Below are positions 49,589 to 58,282 of a DNA stretch of 64,000 nucleotides, piece after piece. Source of the stretch: Bacteroidales bacterium UBA1077 (lineage in GTDB: Bacteria > Bacteroidota > Bacteroidia > Bacteroidales > UBA932); NCBI GenBank assembly GCA_002314195.1, contig DCCQ01000049.1:6763-70762 (forward strand), in the 5' to 3' direction. How positions within the stretch are numbered: position 1 is the stretch's first letter; each line of letters starts with the position of its first letter. Under the pieces are notes generated by a model. That model did no database searches. It was not told the origin of the DNA and saw only the letters and a program-made list of their open reading frames with translations. A program made the position numbers and the translations under genes.

Positions 49589-49620
49589 CAAAATTAAGCA
49601 AATTACTTAACATTCGCAAA
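49589..49620 (-). promoter_or_regulatory. Promoter of the acyltransferase gene
   Basis: Minus strand: TTTG (49617-49620), 20-base spacer, TAATTTTG (49589-49596), 22 bases before the ATG. A good match to the Bacteroidota consensus. Confidence 0.65.
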
Positions 49621-49648
49621 GTCTGTTAAACTACTGCAAATAATGCAG

Positions 49649-50863
49649 TTATCCATCTCGACGGAAAAGCAGGGAACTATCGCCGTAACTCAGGAAGCGA
49701 AAACCGTGGCTGAGAGCATAGTCGTAGATAGTCTTCCAATCGCCACCGACAAAAGCGGAAATCAGCAGAATCAGAGTGCTTTCCGGCTGGTGGAAATTAG
49801 TTATCAAAAGGTCGACAAGCCTGAAACGGAACTCCGGGACAATTATAATCCTAGTGCCGACTTTCAGATCGTCAAGACCATTTTTCTCAAGATAAGTTAT
49901 GATCGCATCAAGAGACTCTTCTGTTGAATAATCGTACTTCCGCTCATAAGGAACCCATTGGCCCACATCTTCCGGGCCGCCTTTCTCGATGCAGCTGACG
50001 CCTACGTAGTACAAAGACTCCAGAGTTCTGACGGAAGTAGTGCCAACAGCGATCAGTTTGGATTTGTTGGCCCTGATGCGCTTTAGAAGCCCCAAAGAGA
50101 CAACAAACGGCTCCCTGTGCATGGGATGGTCCGCGACATCGGAACTCTTGACTGGAAGGAATGTTCCGGCGCCGACATGCAGGCAGACATTCTCCCGATC
50201 TATACCCTTTGCAGAGATCCGGTCAAGGACATCTTGAGTGAAATGAAGGCCAGCGGTAGGGGCAGCGACAGACCCTCTGATATGGGCATAGAGCGTCTGA
50301 TAACGTTCCGTGTCAATTGACTCCGTTTCTCTATTCAGATAAGGAGGAATCGGCACCGTACCGCATAAATCAAGGACATTTGAAAACGGATTGCCGTCAC
50401 ACCAAGAAAACTCAACTACGCCGGTCTCACCATTACGCTCAATCAAGTCTGCCTTGAGACTCATCGCGTCCACCGCGGCGTCAGCATGAGGGTTATAGAG
50501 GGTCAAAGTGTCATTCTTCCAACGCTTGGCGTTACCGATAACGCATTTCCAGCGGCAGCGTTCTGTGGAGGCGAACGCGGTGTTGTACTCAGGAGGATTG
50601 ACAGGCTCAAGGCAAAAAATCTCAATGTGAGCGCCTGTCTCACGCTGGAAATGTAACCTGGCAGGCACAACCTTGGTGTCATTGAACACCATCAAAGCAC
50701 CGGAGGGAAGAAGATCAGGAATATCTCTGAATATGTACTCATCGACTTTTCCGTCTTCATAGCGCAACAATTTTGATGAGTCACGCTCCGCAAGCGGGTA
50801 TTTTGCGATTCTGTCGTCCGAAAGGTTATAATTATAGTCCTCTATGCGTATTGAAGGTATCAT
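49649..50863 (-). CDS. queA: S-adenosylmethionine:tRNA ribosyltransferase-isomerase
   Basis: Transfers and isomerises the ribosyl of SAM onto preQ1-tRNA to give epoxyqueuosine. About 404 residues with the family blocks YNLSDDRIAKYPLAERDSSKLL, GALMVFNDTKVVPARL, AAPTAGLHFT, VGAGTFLPV and NFHQPESTLILL. An insertion-like charged stretch lies around 90-150. ATG 50863 was chosen; GTG 50866 is one codon upstream. Other queuosine genes are not in the window. A good promoter precedes it. Confidence 0.95.
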   Translation of the reverse strand: MIPSIRIEDYNYNLSDDRIAKYPLAERDSSKLLRYEDGKVDEYIFRDIPDLLPSGALMVFNDTKVVPARLHFQRETGAHIEIFCLEPVNPPEYNTAFASTERCRWKCVIGNAKRWKNDTLTLYNPHADAAVDAMSLKADLIERNGETGVVEFSWCDGNPFSNVLDLCGTVPIPPYLNRETESIDTERYQTLYAHIRGSVAAPTAGLHFTQDVLDRISAKGIDRENVCLHVGAGTFLPVKSSDVADHPMHREPFVVSLGLLKRIRANKSKLIAVGTTSVRTLESLYYVGVSCIEKGGPEDVGQWVPYERKYDYSTEESLDAIITYLEKNGLDDLKVGTRIIIVPEFRFRLVDLLITNFHQPESTLILLISAFVGGDWKTIYDYALSHGFRFLSYGDSSLLFRRDG

Positions 50864-50866
50864 CAC

Positions 50867-51376
50867 TGATGAGAATTTAAAATTAACACAAAGTTAAGAG
50901 AAGTAATAGAAATATCAAATTCTCGTGTTTGCGTCTCCCATAGCCTATACGCACTGTTACTAAATATTTACTAAACATTTTAAGGCCGAAATCTTGTTTA
51001 CAAAACATAAATAATATTATCACATCTGTAAATTAAATGAAATTTCTAAGCATAGTTCAGAAAAATGAAATAAGTAAAATTAATCACCGAGTATCTATTT
51101 GCTCAATATATTATATATCAGAAAGTTTTATACACTATTTCAACTTTTTGTAAATATAGTCACGATATACTTACCTCCATGTGGCAACCATTTAGGATAA
51201 TTTACAATAATTAATATAATTAATATTGTAAATATCAACACATTATGACTAATTATCTAACTAATATTTGAACGCAGTTACCTGTACCATATCTCCTGGT
51301 TTACTTTTGTAACACAACAAAACTAGTTGTCTTTCACACTATTTAATGTTAACTTTGTAAACAAATTACATTTGTA
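50867..51376. other. 510-bp gene-free AT-rich region with repeated TTACA/TGTAA half-sites
   Basis: No supportable ORF or RNA gene. Half-sites TTACA or TGTAA occur at 50998, 51027, 51149, 51201, 51225, 51306, 51354 and 51366. A 32-bp imperfect palindrome (51201-51232, perfect 9-bp outer arms TTTACAATA/TATTGTAAA) stands out. It contains the queA promoter at one end and the XRE promoter at the other; the middle 250 bases are unexplained. It may be a regulator-binding region; an origin is less likely, as no DnaA box is seen. Confidence 0.5.
50889..50919 (-). promoter_or_regulatory. Promoter of queA
   Basis: Minus strand: TTTG (50916-50919), 19-base spacer, TAACTTTG (50889-50896), 26 bases before the ATG. 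Confidence 0.65.
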
Positions 51377-51377
51377 A
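51350..51377 (+). promoter_or_regulatory. XRE gene promoter with two abutting 12-bp dyads (candidate operator)
   Basis: TAACTTTG at 51350-51357 is a plausible -7 element. Over and behind it lie TTTGT-AA-ACAAA (51354-51365) and TTACA-TT-TGTAA (51366-51377), directly adjacent, the second touching the A of the ATG. Another TAnnTTTG is at 51302-51309. The layout suggests autorepression by the encoded regulator. Confidence 0.55.
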
Positions 51378-51826
51378 TGAACAAGAGGTTGCAACAGTTT
51401 CTTTCAGCGGAGAATATCTCCCAATCACAGTTCGCCGAGAAAATCGGCGTGGCAAAAGCCAGTGTGTCCCATATTCTGTCAGGAAGGAATAAACCGGGAT
51501 TTGAATTCATCGAAAGCATGGCTAATTGTTATCCGAATCTGAATCTGGACTGGCTGATAGGGGGCAAGGGAAGAATGTACAAAGGACAGGATGCCGGCCA
51601 AGCAGCCACACAACCTGCCGAGAACAGCATGTCCATGACTAATGACACGACTTGTGGCTCATTATTCGATTCTCAAGAGCCTGATTCGTTAAAAAATGAA
51701 GCCGAAGTCGCTGAAAACGAGCATATAACGCCCTTGTTCTCCCCTGCCGAAACCAAACGGACTTCTCCTGCTATAACAAAGATTCTCGTATTCTATGACA
51801 ATGGTACATTCAAGGAAATAGATTGA
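51377..51826 (+). CDS. XRE family helix-turn-helix transcriptional regulator
   Basis: 149 residues. The N-terminal Cro/C1-type HTH (about 4-60: LQQFLSAENISQSQFAEKIG followed by VAKASVSHILSGRNKPG) is typical. A polar, probably disordered linker (about 70-130) leads to a short conserved-looking tail, TKILVFYDNGTFKEID, of a kind found in many Bacteroidales HTH proteins. The target genes are unknown. It stands alone behind a long AT-rich region with dyads that overlap its start codon, which suggests autoregulation. Confidence 0.85.
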   Translation: MNKRLQQFLSAENISQSQFAEKIGVAKASVSHILSGRNKPGFEFIESMANCYPNLNLDWLIGGKGRMYKGQDAGQAATQPAENSMSMTNDTTCGSLFDSQEPDSLKNEAEVAENEHITPLFSPAETKRTSPAITKILVFYDNGTFKEID

Positions 51827-51872
51827 CAGAATCTTTGCTAAGAAAAACACTACTGGTTCAACTGATTTTGTC

Positions 51873-51880
51873 TAAATTTG
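51873..51880 (+). promoter_or_regulatory. -7 element for pyrD
   Basis: TAAATTTG 21 bases before the pyrD ATG. A TTTG at 51867-51870 is too close to serve as the -33 element, and no better one is visible. Confidence 0.45.
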
Positions 51881-51901
51881 TGCTCGTAAAATTTCAGGAA
51901 T

Positions 51902-52948
51902 ATGTACAGACAACTCATCAGGCCGGTTTTGTTCAAATTCTCTGCGGAGACCGCGCACAATCTCACTCTGAAAGGACTTGATGTCGTGAGTCGGATTCCG
52001 TTCGCCGGGAAGCTGATGAAACTGGTCTTTGGTCACAAGACCCCATCGCTGTCCAGAAATGTGTTCGGTATTGACTTCCCTTCTCCCGTTGGTCTGGCAG
52101 CCGGTCTGGACAAGAACGGAGAGCATTACAATGAACTCGCCTGGTTCGGATTCTCGTTCATCGAGATCGGTTCGCTGACTCCCGAGCCCCAGCCTGGAAA
52201 TCCAAAGCCTAGGCTGTTCAGGCTTCCGCAGGACAACGCTATCATCAACAGGATGGGAATCAACAACAAAGGAGTGCATAATGCAATCCGGCATATTCAG
52301 ATGGATCATCCCAAGACCATAATAGCCGCCAGCATAGCGAAGAACAGCACAAGCGCTTCCGACGAGGACATCATCGCTGACTACAAAAAGGCATTCTCGT
52401 ACATGTATGACTTTGTCGATATGTTCACGATTAATGTCTCTTGTCCGAATGTCCATGGTCTTCAGAATCTTCAGGATGTGTCGTACCTGTCAGACATTCT
52501 GGATCCTCTGTTGGATCTCAGGATTTGCTACGATGCCTACAAACCGATTCTGGTCAAGGTTTCCCCTGACATTCCGGCTGAAGAACTGGATGAGATTCTT
52601 AAGTACTGCATGCAGTCAGGAATAGACGGCATCGTGGCAGGAAACACCACAAGGTCAAGGAAAGGGCTAAAAACCAATCAGGCAAGAATAGAGGAAATCG
52701 GCAACGGTGGTCTGTCAGGCGCACCTCTCTACGAAAAGAGCCTTGCCATGGTCAAGCATATTCATGAATTCACTTCAGGAAGGCTTCCTGTCGTGGGTGT
52801 GGGTGGCATCATGTCTCCAATACAAGCGCAGGAAATGCTGGATGCCGGAGCAAGTCTGATTGAAATCTACACCGGCTTCATCTACGAAGGGCCATCAATA
52901 GTCAAGAAAATCAACAAATATCTTGAAAATAACAGTTTGAGTAAATAG
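51902..52948 (+). CDS. pyrD: Dihydroorotate dehydrogenase, class 2-like (quinone)
   Basis: Oxidises dihydroorotate to orotate in pyrimidine synthesis. 348 residues with the amphipathic N-terminal extension typical of class 2, membrane-associated, quinone-linked enzymes (MYRQLIRPVLFKFSAETAHN) and the FMN barrel (GLAAGLDKNGEH, GNTTRSRKG, VGGIMSP, YTGFIYEGP). At the catalytic base position the motif reads NVSCPNV with Cys181, whereas E. coli class 2 has Ser (NISSPNT) and class 1 has Cys. cinA follows after 9 bases. carAB of the same pathway lies at the other end of the window. Confidence 0.94.
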   Translation: MYRQLIRPVLFKFSAETAHNLTLKGLDVVSRIPFAGKLMKLVFGHKTPSLSRNVFGIDFPSPVGLAAGLDKNGEHYNELAWFGFSFIEIGSLTPEPQPGNPKPRLFRLPQDNAIINRMGINNKGVHNAIRHIQMDHPKTIIAASIAKNSTSASDEDIIADYKKAFSYMYDFVDMFTINVSCPNVHGLQNLQDVSYLSDILDPLLDLRICYDAYKPILVKVSPDIPAEELDEILKYCMQSGIDGIVAGNTTRSRKGLKTNQARIEEIGNGGLSGAPLYEKSLAMVKHIHEFTSGRLPVVGVGGIMSPIQAQEMLDAGASLIEIYTGFIYEGPSIVKKINKYLENNSLSK

Positions 52949-52957
52949 AATCCGAAT

Positions 52958-54226
52958 ATGGTTAACGCATCGATCTGTACTATCGGCGATGAGATTCTGA
53001 TCGGCCAGATAGTGGACACCAATTCTTCGCGCATTTCTGTCGCTCTGGAGGAAATTGGAGTGAAAGTCACCAGGATGATCTCCTTCGGAGACGACCATGA
53101 CGAAATAGTAAACAATCTGACAAACGAACTGACACGCAATGAGATAGTCATCACTACCGGAGGACTTGGTCCAACCAAGGACGACATCACGAAAGCGGCT
53201 TTGGCGGAGATTTCCAAAAGCAAAGGCTATGTCACCAATGAGGCACAACTCAAGATCGTTTATGAGATCCTACACGCGCGCGGGTTGGATGTCCTTGACA
53301 TCAACAAGGCTCAGGCACTTGTCCCAGACACATGTGAAGTGATTGTGAACAAGCTTGGTACGGCACCTGTCATGGTGTTCCGCTTCCCTGCCTCACGTTT
53401 CGGCCACCGGGCAACCATTTATGCCCTGCCCGGTGTCCCTTTTGAAACGGTCGGCGCGATACCAGATGTCATCAAAGACATAAAGGCACACGAAGAGCTC
53501 ACGGATATATTCCATAAGTGCGTGATGGTCTTCGGCTTGGCTGAATCGGCATTGTCAAAGGAAATCGAGTCTTGGGAAGACAGCCTCCCCGATGACATGC
53601 ACCTTGCCTACCTCCCGAATCCACTTACAGGTGTCCGTCTCAGGCTTTCAATCTACGGCGGAAACAAAGAGGATGAGGAAAAGCGCATTGACGAGCAGTT
53701 CGCACGCTTGAGGCCAATTCTGGGCGACAAGATATATTCTTACAAAGATGACACTTTGGAGAACGCGGTTGGTGCTTTGTTCCGGGGTACAGGAATGACT
53801 TTGAGCGCGGCCGAGTCCTGCACAGGAGGCAAGATTTCCTCTTTGATCACCTCAGTTCCAGGGGCTTCTGAATATTACCTTGGCTCCGTCACATCATACG
53901 CCATTGCGATAAAGGAAAAAGTCCTTGGCGTGTCCACATCCAGAATCAATGAATATGGAGTCGTGAGTTCCGAAGTGGCCGCCGCTATGGCCGAAGGAGT
54001 CAGAAATCTGACCAGCAGCACGTATGCGGTATCGACAACAGGACTGGCCGGCCCCGGAGGCGATGAGCACAACCCTGTAGGCACGGTATGGATCGGTATC
54101 GCAGGCCCAAACGGGACAAAAACCGTCAGAAAAGTCTATAAGAATGACCGTAAAAGGAATATTGAGAGATTTGCGGCCGCAGCTCTCAATGAATTGAGGC
54201 TTTTCATACTTAATGATCGCAACTAA
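52958..54226 (+). CDS. cinA: CinA family protein (competence/damage-inducible; NMN amidase type)
   Basis: 422 residues with two domains: an N-terminal MoCF-like domain (about 1-170, ICTIGDEILIGQIVDTNS, TTGGLGPTKDDITK), linked in the family to ADP-ribose pyrophosphatase-type activity, and a C-terminal CinA domain (about 260-420, LSAAESCTGGKISSLITSVPGAS, STTGLAGPGGDEHNPVGTVWIG) linked to nicotinamide-nucleotide deamidation and NAD recycling. Which activity matters here is not known. Co-transcribed with pyrD. It ends at a long hairpin that also contains a tandem-dyad element. Confidence 0.92.
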   Translation: MVNASICTIGDEILIGQIVDTNSSRISVALEEIGVKVTRMISFGDDHDEIVNNLTNELTRNEIVITTGGLGPTKDDITKAALAEISKSKGYVTNEAQLKIVYEILHARGLDVLDINKAQALVPDTCEVIVNKLGTAPVMVFRFPASRFGHRATIYALPGVPFETVGAIPDVIKDIKAHEELTDIFHKCVMVFGLAESALSKEIESWEDSLPDDMHLAYLPNPLTGVRLRLSIYGGNKEDEEKRIDEQFARLRPILGDKIYSYKDDTLENAVGALFRGTGMTLSAAESCTGGKISSLITSVPGASEYYLGSVTSYAIAIKEKVLGVSTSRINEYGVVSSEVAAAMAEGVRNLTSSTYAVSTTGLAGPGGDEHNPVGTVWIGIAGPNGTKTVRKVYKNDRKRNIERFAAAALNELRLFILNDRN

Positions 54227-54235
54227 ATGAAAATA

Positions 54236-54286
54236 AATTGCGGTAACAAAAATGTTTGCGCAATAAACAATTTTGTTACCGCAATT
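54236..54286. terminator. 16-bp stem hairpin between cinA and dipeptidase genes
   Basis: Perfect arms 54236-54251 and 54271-54286 (AATTGCGGTAACAAAA and its complement) with a 19-base loop, lying 9 bases after the cinA stop and in front of the convergent dipeptidase gene. T-runs are short, so its strength as a terminator is uncertain. It encloses tandem-dyad copy C. Confidence 0.6.
54245..54277. repeat. Tandem-dyad element, copy C
   Basis: AACAAAAATGTT (54245-54256), 9 bases, AACAATTTTGTT (54266-54277). In this copy the two dyads also form part of a long hairpin stem. Confidence 0.75.
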
Positions 54287-54304
54287 ATTATCGCTATTCT
54301 ATGG

Positions 54305-55387
54305 CTATTTGGCAGCCAAAGATGTCACTTCATTGAACACTCGGAGGAAATTCTTGCCGGCAACCTTCTCGATTTGGTCATCTGTGTATCCCCTACGGGA
54401 CATCTCATCGAAGATTACTCTAATTTTTGAGACGTTTTCAAGTCCGACCGGAGTGACCTCGATTCCATCGAAATCTGTTCCGATGCCGACACTGTCAATA
54501 CCAGCCACTTTCACGGCATGATCAATGTGATCCACTACATCCTTATAGGAAGGTCTTGGCAAAGCCGCAATCTCATCCTGAACGGCATTCCACGCTGCCG
54601 CTTTCTCCGGATTAAACGGATCGCTGATCCAATCCTGCTCCGTCCAGTTCTTTGACTCCAGGCCAGAATCCGACAATGTCTTCGCGAACGCGTCCGAAAG
54701 GAATACCGGATAGAAATTGATTTGGATCACGCCGCCATTGTCCGCGAGCGCGCGCAGCATCTCGTCTGACATATTCCTTCTATGATGCGCCAATGCGCGG
54801 CAGCATGAATGGGTGGAAACTATCGGAGCCTTCGAACATTCGATCACGTCGTAGAACGTTTCGTCGGAGGCATGAGCGATGTCGATGATCATTCCCAGAC
54901 GATTCATTTCAGCCACAACCTCTCTTCCGAACAGACTAAGGCCATGCCATCGTTTGCCAATTGCCGCTGAATCCGCGATTTCGTTATCAGAATTGTGAGT
55001 GAGCGTCATATACCGCACGCCCAAGCGGTAGAACACGCGAAGAAGCGAAAGTGATTTCTGGATCGGGGCGCCATTCTCCATGCCAATGAATATGGAGACC
55101 AGACCTTTCGCCTTATTATCGAGAGCCTCAGACGGTGAAAATGCCAGCGCCGCCAAATCATGGTGAGCGTCTACTTGATCAAATACACGCCCGATCATCT
55201 CAAGAGCGTGGCGGGTGGATGCGTCCGGAGTCATGCCGGGAGATGTGTACAAAGCGAAAAAGGAGGCATCGACTCCACCTGCCTTCAGTTTCGGCAGGTC
55301 AACGTGCCCCCTCTCATTATTCTTCCCGATATCGCGTCCCCGCATCATCATGGTCGGGGTATCGCAGTGAGAATCAAGAACAAACAT
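54305..55387 (-). CDS. Membrane dipeptidase (peptidase family M19)
   Basis: Zinc dipeptidase of the renal-dipeptidase family. 360 residues; the metal-binding residues are seen in LDSHCDTP, FIGMENGAP (bridging Glu), DIAHASDETF and STHSCCRAL, and IGTDFDGIE is conserved. No signal peptide is visible, so despite the family name it is probably cytoplasmic. It starts at the last base of the upstream GIN-domain gene (1-base overlap) and is the last gene of the valS cluster. Confidence 0.92.
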   Translation of the reverse strand: MFVLDSHCDTPTMMMRGRDIGKNNERGHVDLPKLKAGGVDASFFALYTSPGMTPDASTRHALEMIGRVFDQVDAHHDLAALAFSPSEALDNKAKGLVSIFIGMENGAPIQKSLSLLRVFYRLGVRYMTLTHNSDNEIADSAAIGKRWHGLSLFGREVVAEMNRLGMIIDIAHASDETFYDVIECSKAPIVSTHSCCRALAHHRRNMSDEMLRALADNGGVIQINFYPVFLSDAFAKTLSDSGLESKNWTEQDWISDPFNPEKAAAWNAVQDEIAALPRPSYKDVVDHIDHAVKVAGIDSVGIGTDFDGIEVTPVGLENVSKIRVIFDEMSRRGYTDDQIEKVAGKNFLRVFNEVTSLAAK

Positions 55388-56295
55388 TATTTGCGTGTCA
55401 CTGACGCATTCTGAATCTTGACAATCTTGATTTTCGGGTCTCCAGAATAGCAGACACTCGCACCTTTCCCAAGGTCAAGCGACAGATTCTTGCCAGGAGC
55501 CACGGTCAACTCAGCGCTGTCAAGAGAGACTACGACATCATTTGCAGAAACAGAAATGGCGTCAATCTTTGACGATCCCCCTTTACCGGTTACTTTCAAA
55601 GTGTTGGCCTTGCCTGAGAGGGAGAGTTTCGCGCTTCCGGCAGTGCTTATGGCAACGGCGTCGCATTGGCCGTTGATCGCCAGATCGGCTGAACCGGAGT
55701 TGTTGACATTAAGGTTTTTAGAGGAATATTCAAGTACGACACTGGCGTTTCCCTCAGCATTCACGGTGACATTGCTGCCTGCCTTCACATTAAAAGATGA
55801 CAACTTTGCCTTTTTGCTGACTGAAATGACTGCCGATTCCGCATTCACATTGAGATTGGCGATACTTGAGTTCCCTGTAAGGCTCATCTTAAAATCGCCT
55901 GCCTTAAGGAGATTATTGCCGCACGAGAACACACAATCATCGTTGAGTGTTATCGAATTAAGAGACGGAACATAAATCGTCGCTTCAAGTATCGGTCCGT
56001 CAGAATTCTTTCCTTTGAAAGACTTCTTGACATCCTTAGGCACAGACTTGTCATCAATTCCGATGTATAGTGTACCTCCTTTCACGTAACATTCGAGATA
56101 ACTCTCAAGCGCGTCGCTTACTTTGAACTTGGCGTTGTAGCCGTCCCTCTCAACCATTGTGACCTTGAAGCCATCGGAAACCGAGATGGCGTCGAACTCT
56201 GAATATTCATGTTCGATGGTTCTAGTCTGCGCCATTGAAAGCGCCGACATTGAAGTAACGGCAAAAATAGCCGCAAATAAAGATTTGATATTCAT
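55387..56295 (-). CDS. GIN domain (DUF2807) exported protein
   Basis: 302 residues: signal peptide (MNIKSLFAAIFAVTSMSALS then MAQ) and a right-handed beta-solenoid-like region made of repeated short strands rich in Asn, Ser, Gly and Val (VSDGFKVTMVERDG, ASVVLEYSSKNLNVNNSG). This matches the putative head domain GIN/DUF2807 of Bacteroidota surface or periplasmic proteins. The function is unknown; roles in adhesion have only been proposed. No lipobox and no C-terminal sorting domain are seen. It follows the ABC-F gene by 21 bases. Confidence 0.85.
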   Translation of the reverse strand: MNIKSLFAAIFAVTSMSALSMAQTRTIEHEYSEFDAISVSDGFKVTMVERDGYNAKFKVSDALESYLECYVKGGTLYIGIDDKSVPKDVKKSFKGKNSDGPILEATIYVPSLNSITLNDDCVFSCGNNLLKAGDFKMSLTGNSSIANLNVNAESAVISVSKKAKLSSFNVKAGSNVTVNAEGNASVVLEYSSKNLNVNNSGSADLAINGQCDAVAISTAGSAKLSLSGKANTLKVTGKGGSSKIDAISVSANDVVVSLDSAELTVAPGKNLSLDLGKGASVCYSGDPKIKIVKIQNASVTRK

Positions 56296-56316
56296 AACCT
56301 TTATAATTTAAATACA

Positions 56317-58281
56317 TTATTCATCTAATTTCTCCATCAGGGACTCCCACTCCGCCGTCTTGTGGTCAAGATCCCGTTTGTCCTCAAGATAGGTTCTTGT
56401 CAACTCCATGATGTCGTCATCCGGCCCCGGATTGGAAAGGATCTTCTCAAGGTCCTTCATCTTAGCCTCTACCTTGCCGATCTCGGATTCCAGAAATTCA
56501 ACCCGGTGACGGATTCTGCGTATTTCCTTGGAATCACTCCGCCTTTGTTCAAACTCCTTCTGAGCCTGTTCCTTTTTGGAGGCCGGAACCTCTTTCACCT
56601 TGGTGTCCGCCACCACAGAAGAATTGTCCGCAGCCTTAGGGGCAAATCGTCTCTCCAATTCCTGAAGATTCTCTATCTTCCTCTCTTCCAAGAACTCATG
56701 GACGCTTCCAAGATGCTCCTTGACCTTTCCGTCACGGAACTCGTACATCTTGTCCACCAGTCCTTCAAGAAAATCACGGTCATGCGAAACGACAATCAAC
56801 GTGCCATCGTAAGCCTTCAACGCCTGCTTTAGAATATCCTTGGACTTGATGTCCATGTGGTTGGTCGGCTCGTCCAGAGCAAGGACATTGTACGGCTGGA
56901 GCATGAACTTCGCCATGCCAAGACGCGCGCGCTCCCCGCCAGACAAGACACTTACTTTCTTGTCGATGTCTTCTCCACGGAAAAGAAACTGAGCAAGAAT
57001 ATCGCGAAGCTTGTTTCTGACATCGCCGACAGCAATATTGTCAAGGGTTTCCCATACGGTCTGATTTCTATCCAGAATGTCCTCCTGATTCTGGGCATAA
57101 TAGCCGATAGAAACATTGTAACCTGTCTTGGCCTCACCACTGATAGGTTGCAACTCTCCCATTATCACGCGCATAAGGGTGGTCTTACCCTCACCGTTGC
57201 GGCCAATCAAAGCGACTTTTTCTCCCCTTCTGACCTCAATCTCGGCGTTCCTGAAGACAACCTTCCCAGGATAGCCAACCGTCAGGTCCTTACCCTTGAA
57301 CACAATGTCACCAGAGCGTGGAGCCGGAGGAAACTTGACAGTCAGAGTGACATTATCCGTCTCATCAATCTCCACCCTTTCAAGTTTTTCCAATTGTTTG
57401 ATCCTCGATTGCACCTGATTGGACTTTGTAGGCTTGTAGCGGAAACGGTTGATGAAATCCTCGGTCTTCTCGATCATCTTTTGCTGGTTCTCATATGCAG
57501 CCATCTGCTGAGCCAACCGCTCCTTTCGAAGTTCCAGATACTTGCTGTACGGCACCTTGTAGTCATGAATATGCCCGAGCATAATCTCGACCGTACGGTT
57601 TGTGACATTATCCAGGAACCGCCGGTCATGAGAAACCAGAAGCAATGATCCACGGTGATTCTTCAGGTAGTCCTCAAGCCATTCAATGGACTCTATGTCA
57701 AGATGGTTAGTCGGCTCATCAAGCAAAAGCACGTCCGGCTCTGACAGCAGGATTTTCGCCAGTTCTATGCGCATGTTCCATCCTTGGCTGAAAGTCTCTG
57801 TCTTTCTTCCGAAATCCTCATCCTTGAAACCCAATCCCAGGAGAGTCTTCTGAGCGAGGACCTCCGGCGGTTCCGACTGGCTCATCGCCATCGCGTCAGT
57901 CAAGTCATTCAGTCGATTGATCAAGGAAAGATATTCATCTGACTCATAATCAGTTCTCTCGGCAAGTTGAGAATTCACACTATCCAGTTCTGACTGAATC
58001 TCAGTTATATGATCAAAGGCAGTCAGGGTCTCCTCCAGAACGGTTTTGCCCTTGTGATGCTCCATGATCTGGGGGAGATAACCTATCCGCAGATCATTTG
58101 GTTTGTCTACGCTTCCCGAAGTTGGACTTTGAAGCCCACAAATCAGTTTCATGACCGTTGACTTACCGGCTCCGTTCTTGCCTACCAATCCGATCTTATC
58201 CTTCTCACTTATGTGGAAATCTATGCTGTCCAGAAGAGTGTAACCACCGTAAGCGACTGTCAATCCATTTATGGAAATCAT
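56317..58281 (-). CDS. ABC-F family ATPase (Uup/YheS-like)
   Basis: Soluble twin-ABC protein, 654 residues, without transmembrane segments; such proteins act on the ribosome or its assembly. Two nucleotide-binding domains: Walker A GKNGAGKST (about 35) and GRNGEGKTT (about 360), with Walker B LLLDEPTNHLD and LALDEPTNHMD. The first signature motif is degenerate (FSQGWNMR) and the second canonical (LSGGERAR). The interdomain linker (about 230-310) is helical and charged. The C-terminus (about 560-654) is a coiled coil as in Uup. It starts one base after tatC. Confidence 0.94.
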   Translation of the reverse strand: MISINGLTVAYGGYTLLDSIDFHISEKDKIGLVGKNGAGKSTVMKLICGLQSPTSGSVDKPNDLRIGYLPQIMEHHKGKTVLEETLTAFDHITEIQSELDSVNSQLAERTDYESDEYLSLINRLNDLTDAMAMSQSEPPEVLAQKTLLGLGFKDEDFGRKTETFSQGWNMRIELAKILLSEPDVLLLDEPTNHLDIESIEWLEDYLKNHRGSLLLVSHDRRFLDNVTNRTVEIMLGHIHDYKVPYSKYLELRKERLAQQMAAYENQQKMIEKTEDFINRFRYKPTKSNQVQSRIKQLEKLERVEIDETDNVTLTVKFPPAPRSGDIVFKGKDLTVGYPGKVVFRNAEIEVRRGEKVALIGRNGEGKTTLMRVIMGELQPISGEAKTGYNVSIGYYAQNQEDILDRNQTVWETLDNIAVGDVRNKLRDILAQFLFRGEDIDKKVSVLSGGERARLGMAKFMLQPYNVLALDEPTNHMDIKSKDILKQALKAYDGTLIVVSHDRDFLEGLVDKMYEFRDGKVKEHLGSVHEFLEERKIENLQELERRFAPKAADNSSVVADTKVKEVPASKKEQAQKEFEQRRSDSKEIRRIRHRVEFLESEIGKVEAKMKDLEKILSNPGPDDDIMELTRTYLEDKRDLDHKTAEWESLMEKLDE

Positions 58282-58282
58282 G

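Noticed and set aside
49607..49629. TTAACA...TGTTAA inverted repeat resembling the tandem-dyad half-site
   Set aside because: The gap is 11 bases instead of 4 and there is no second dyad; probably chance in AT-rich DNA next to the acyltransferase promoter.
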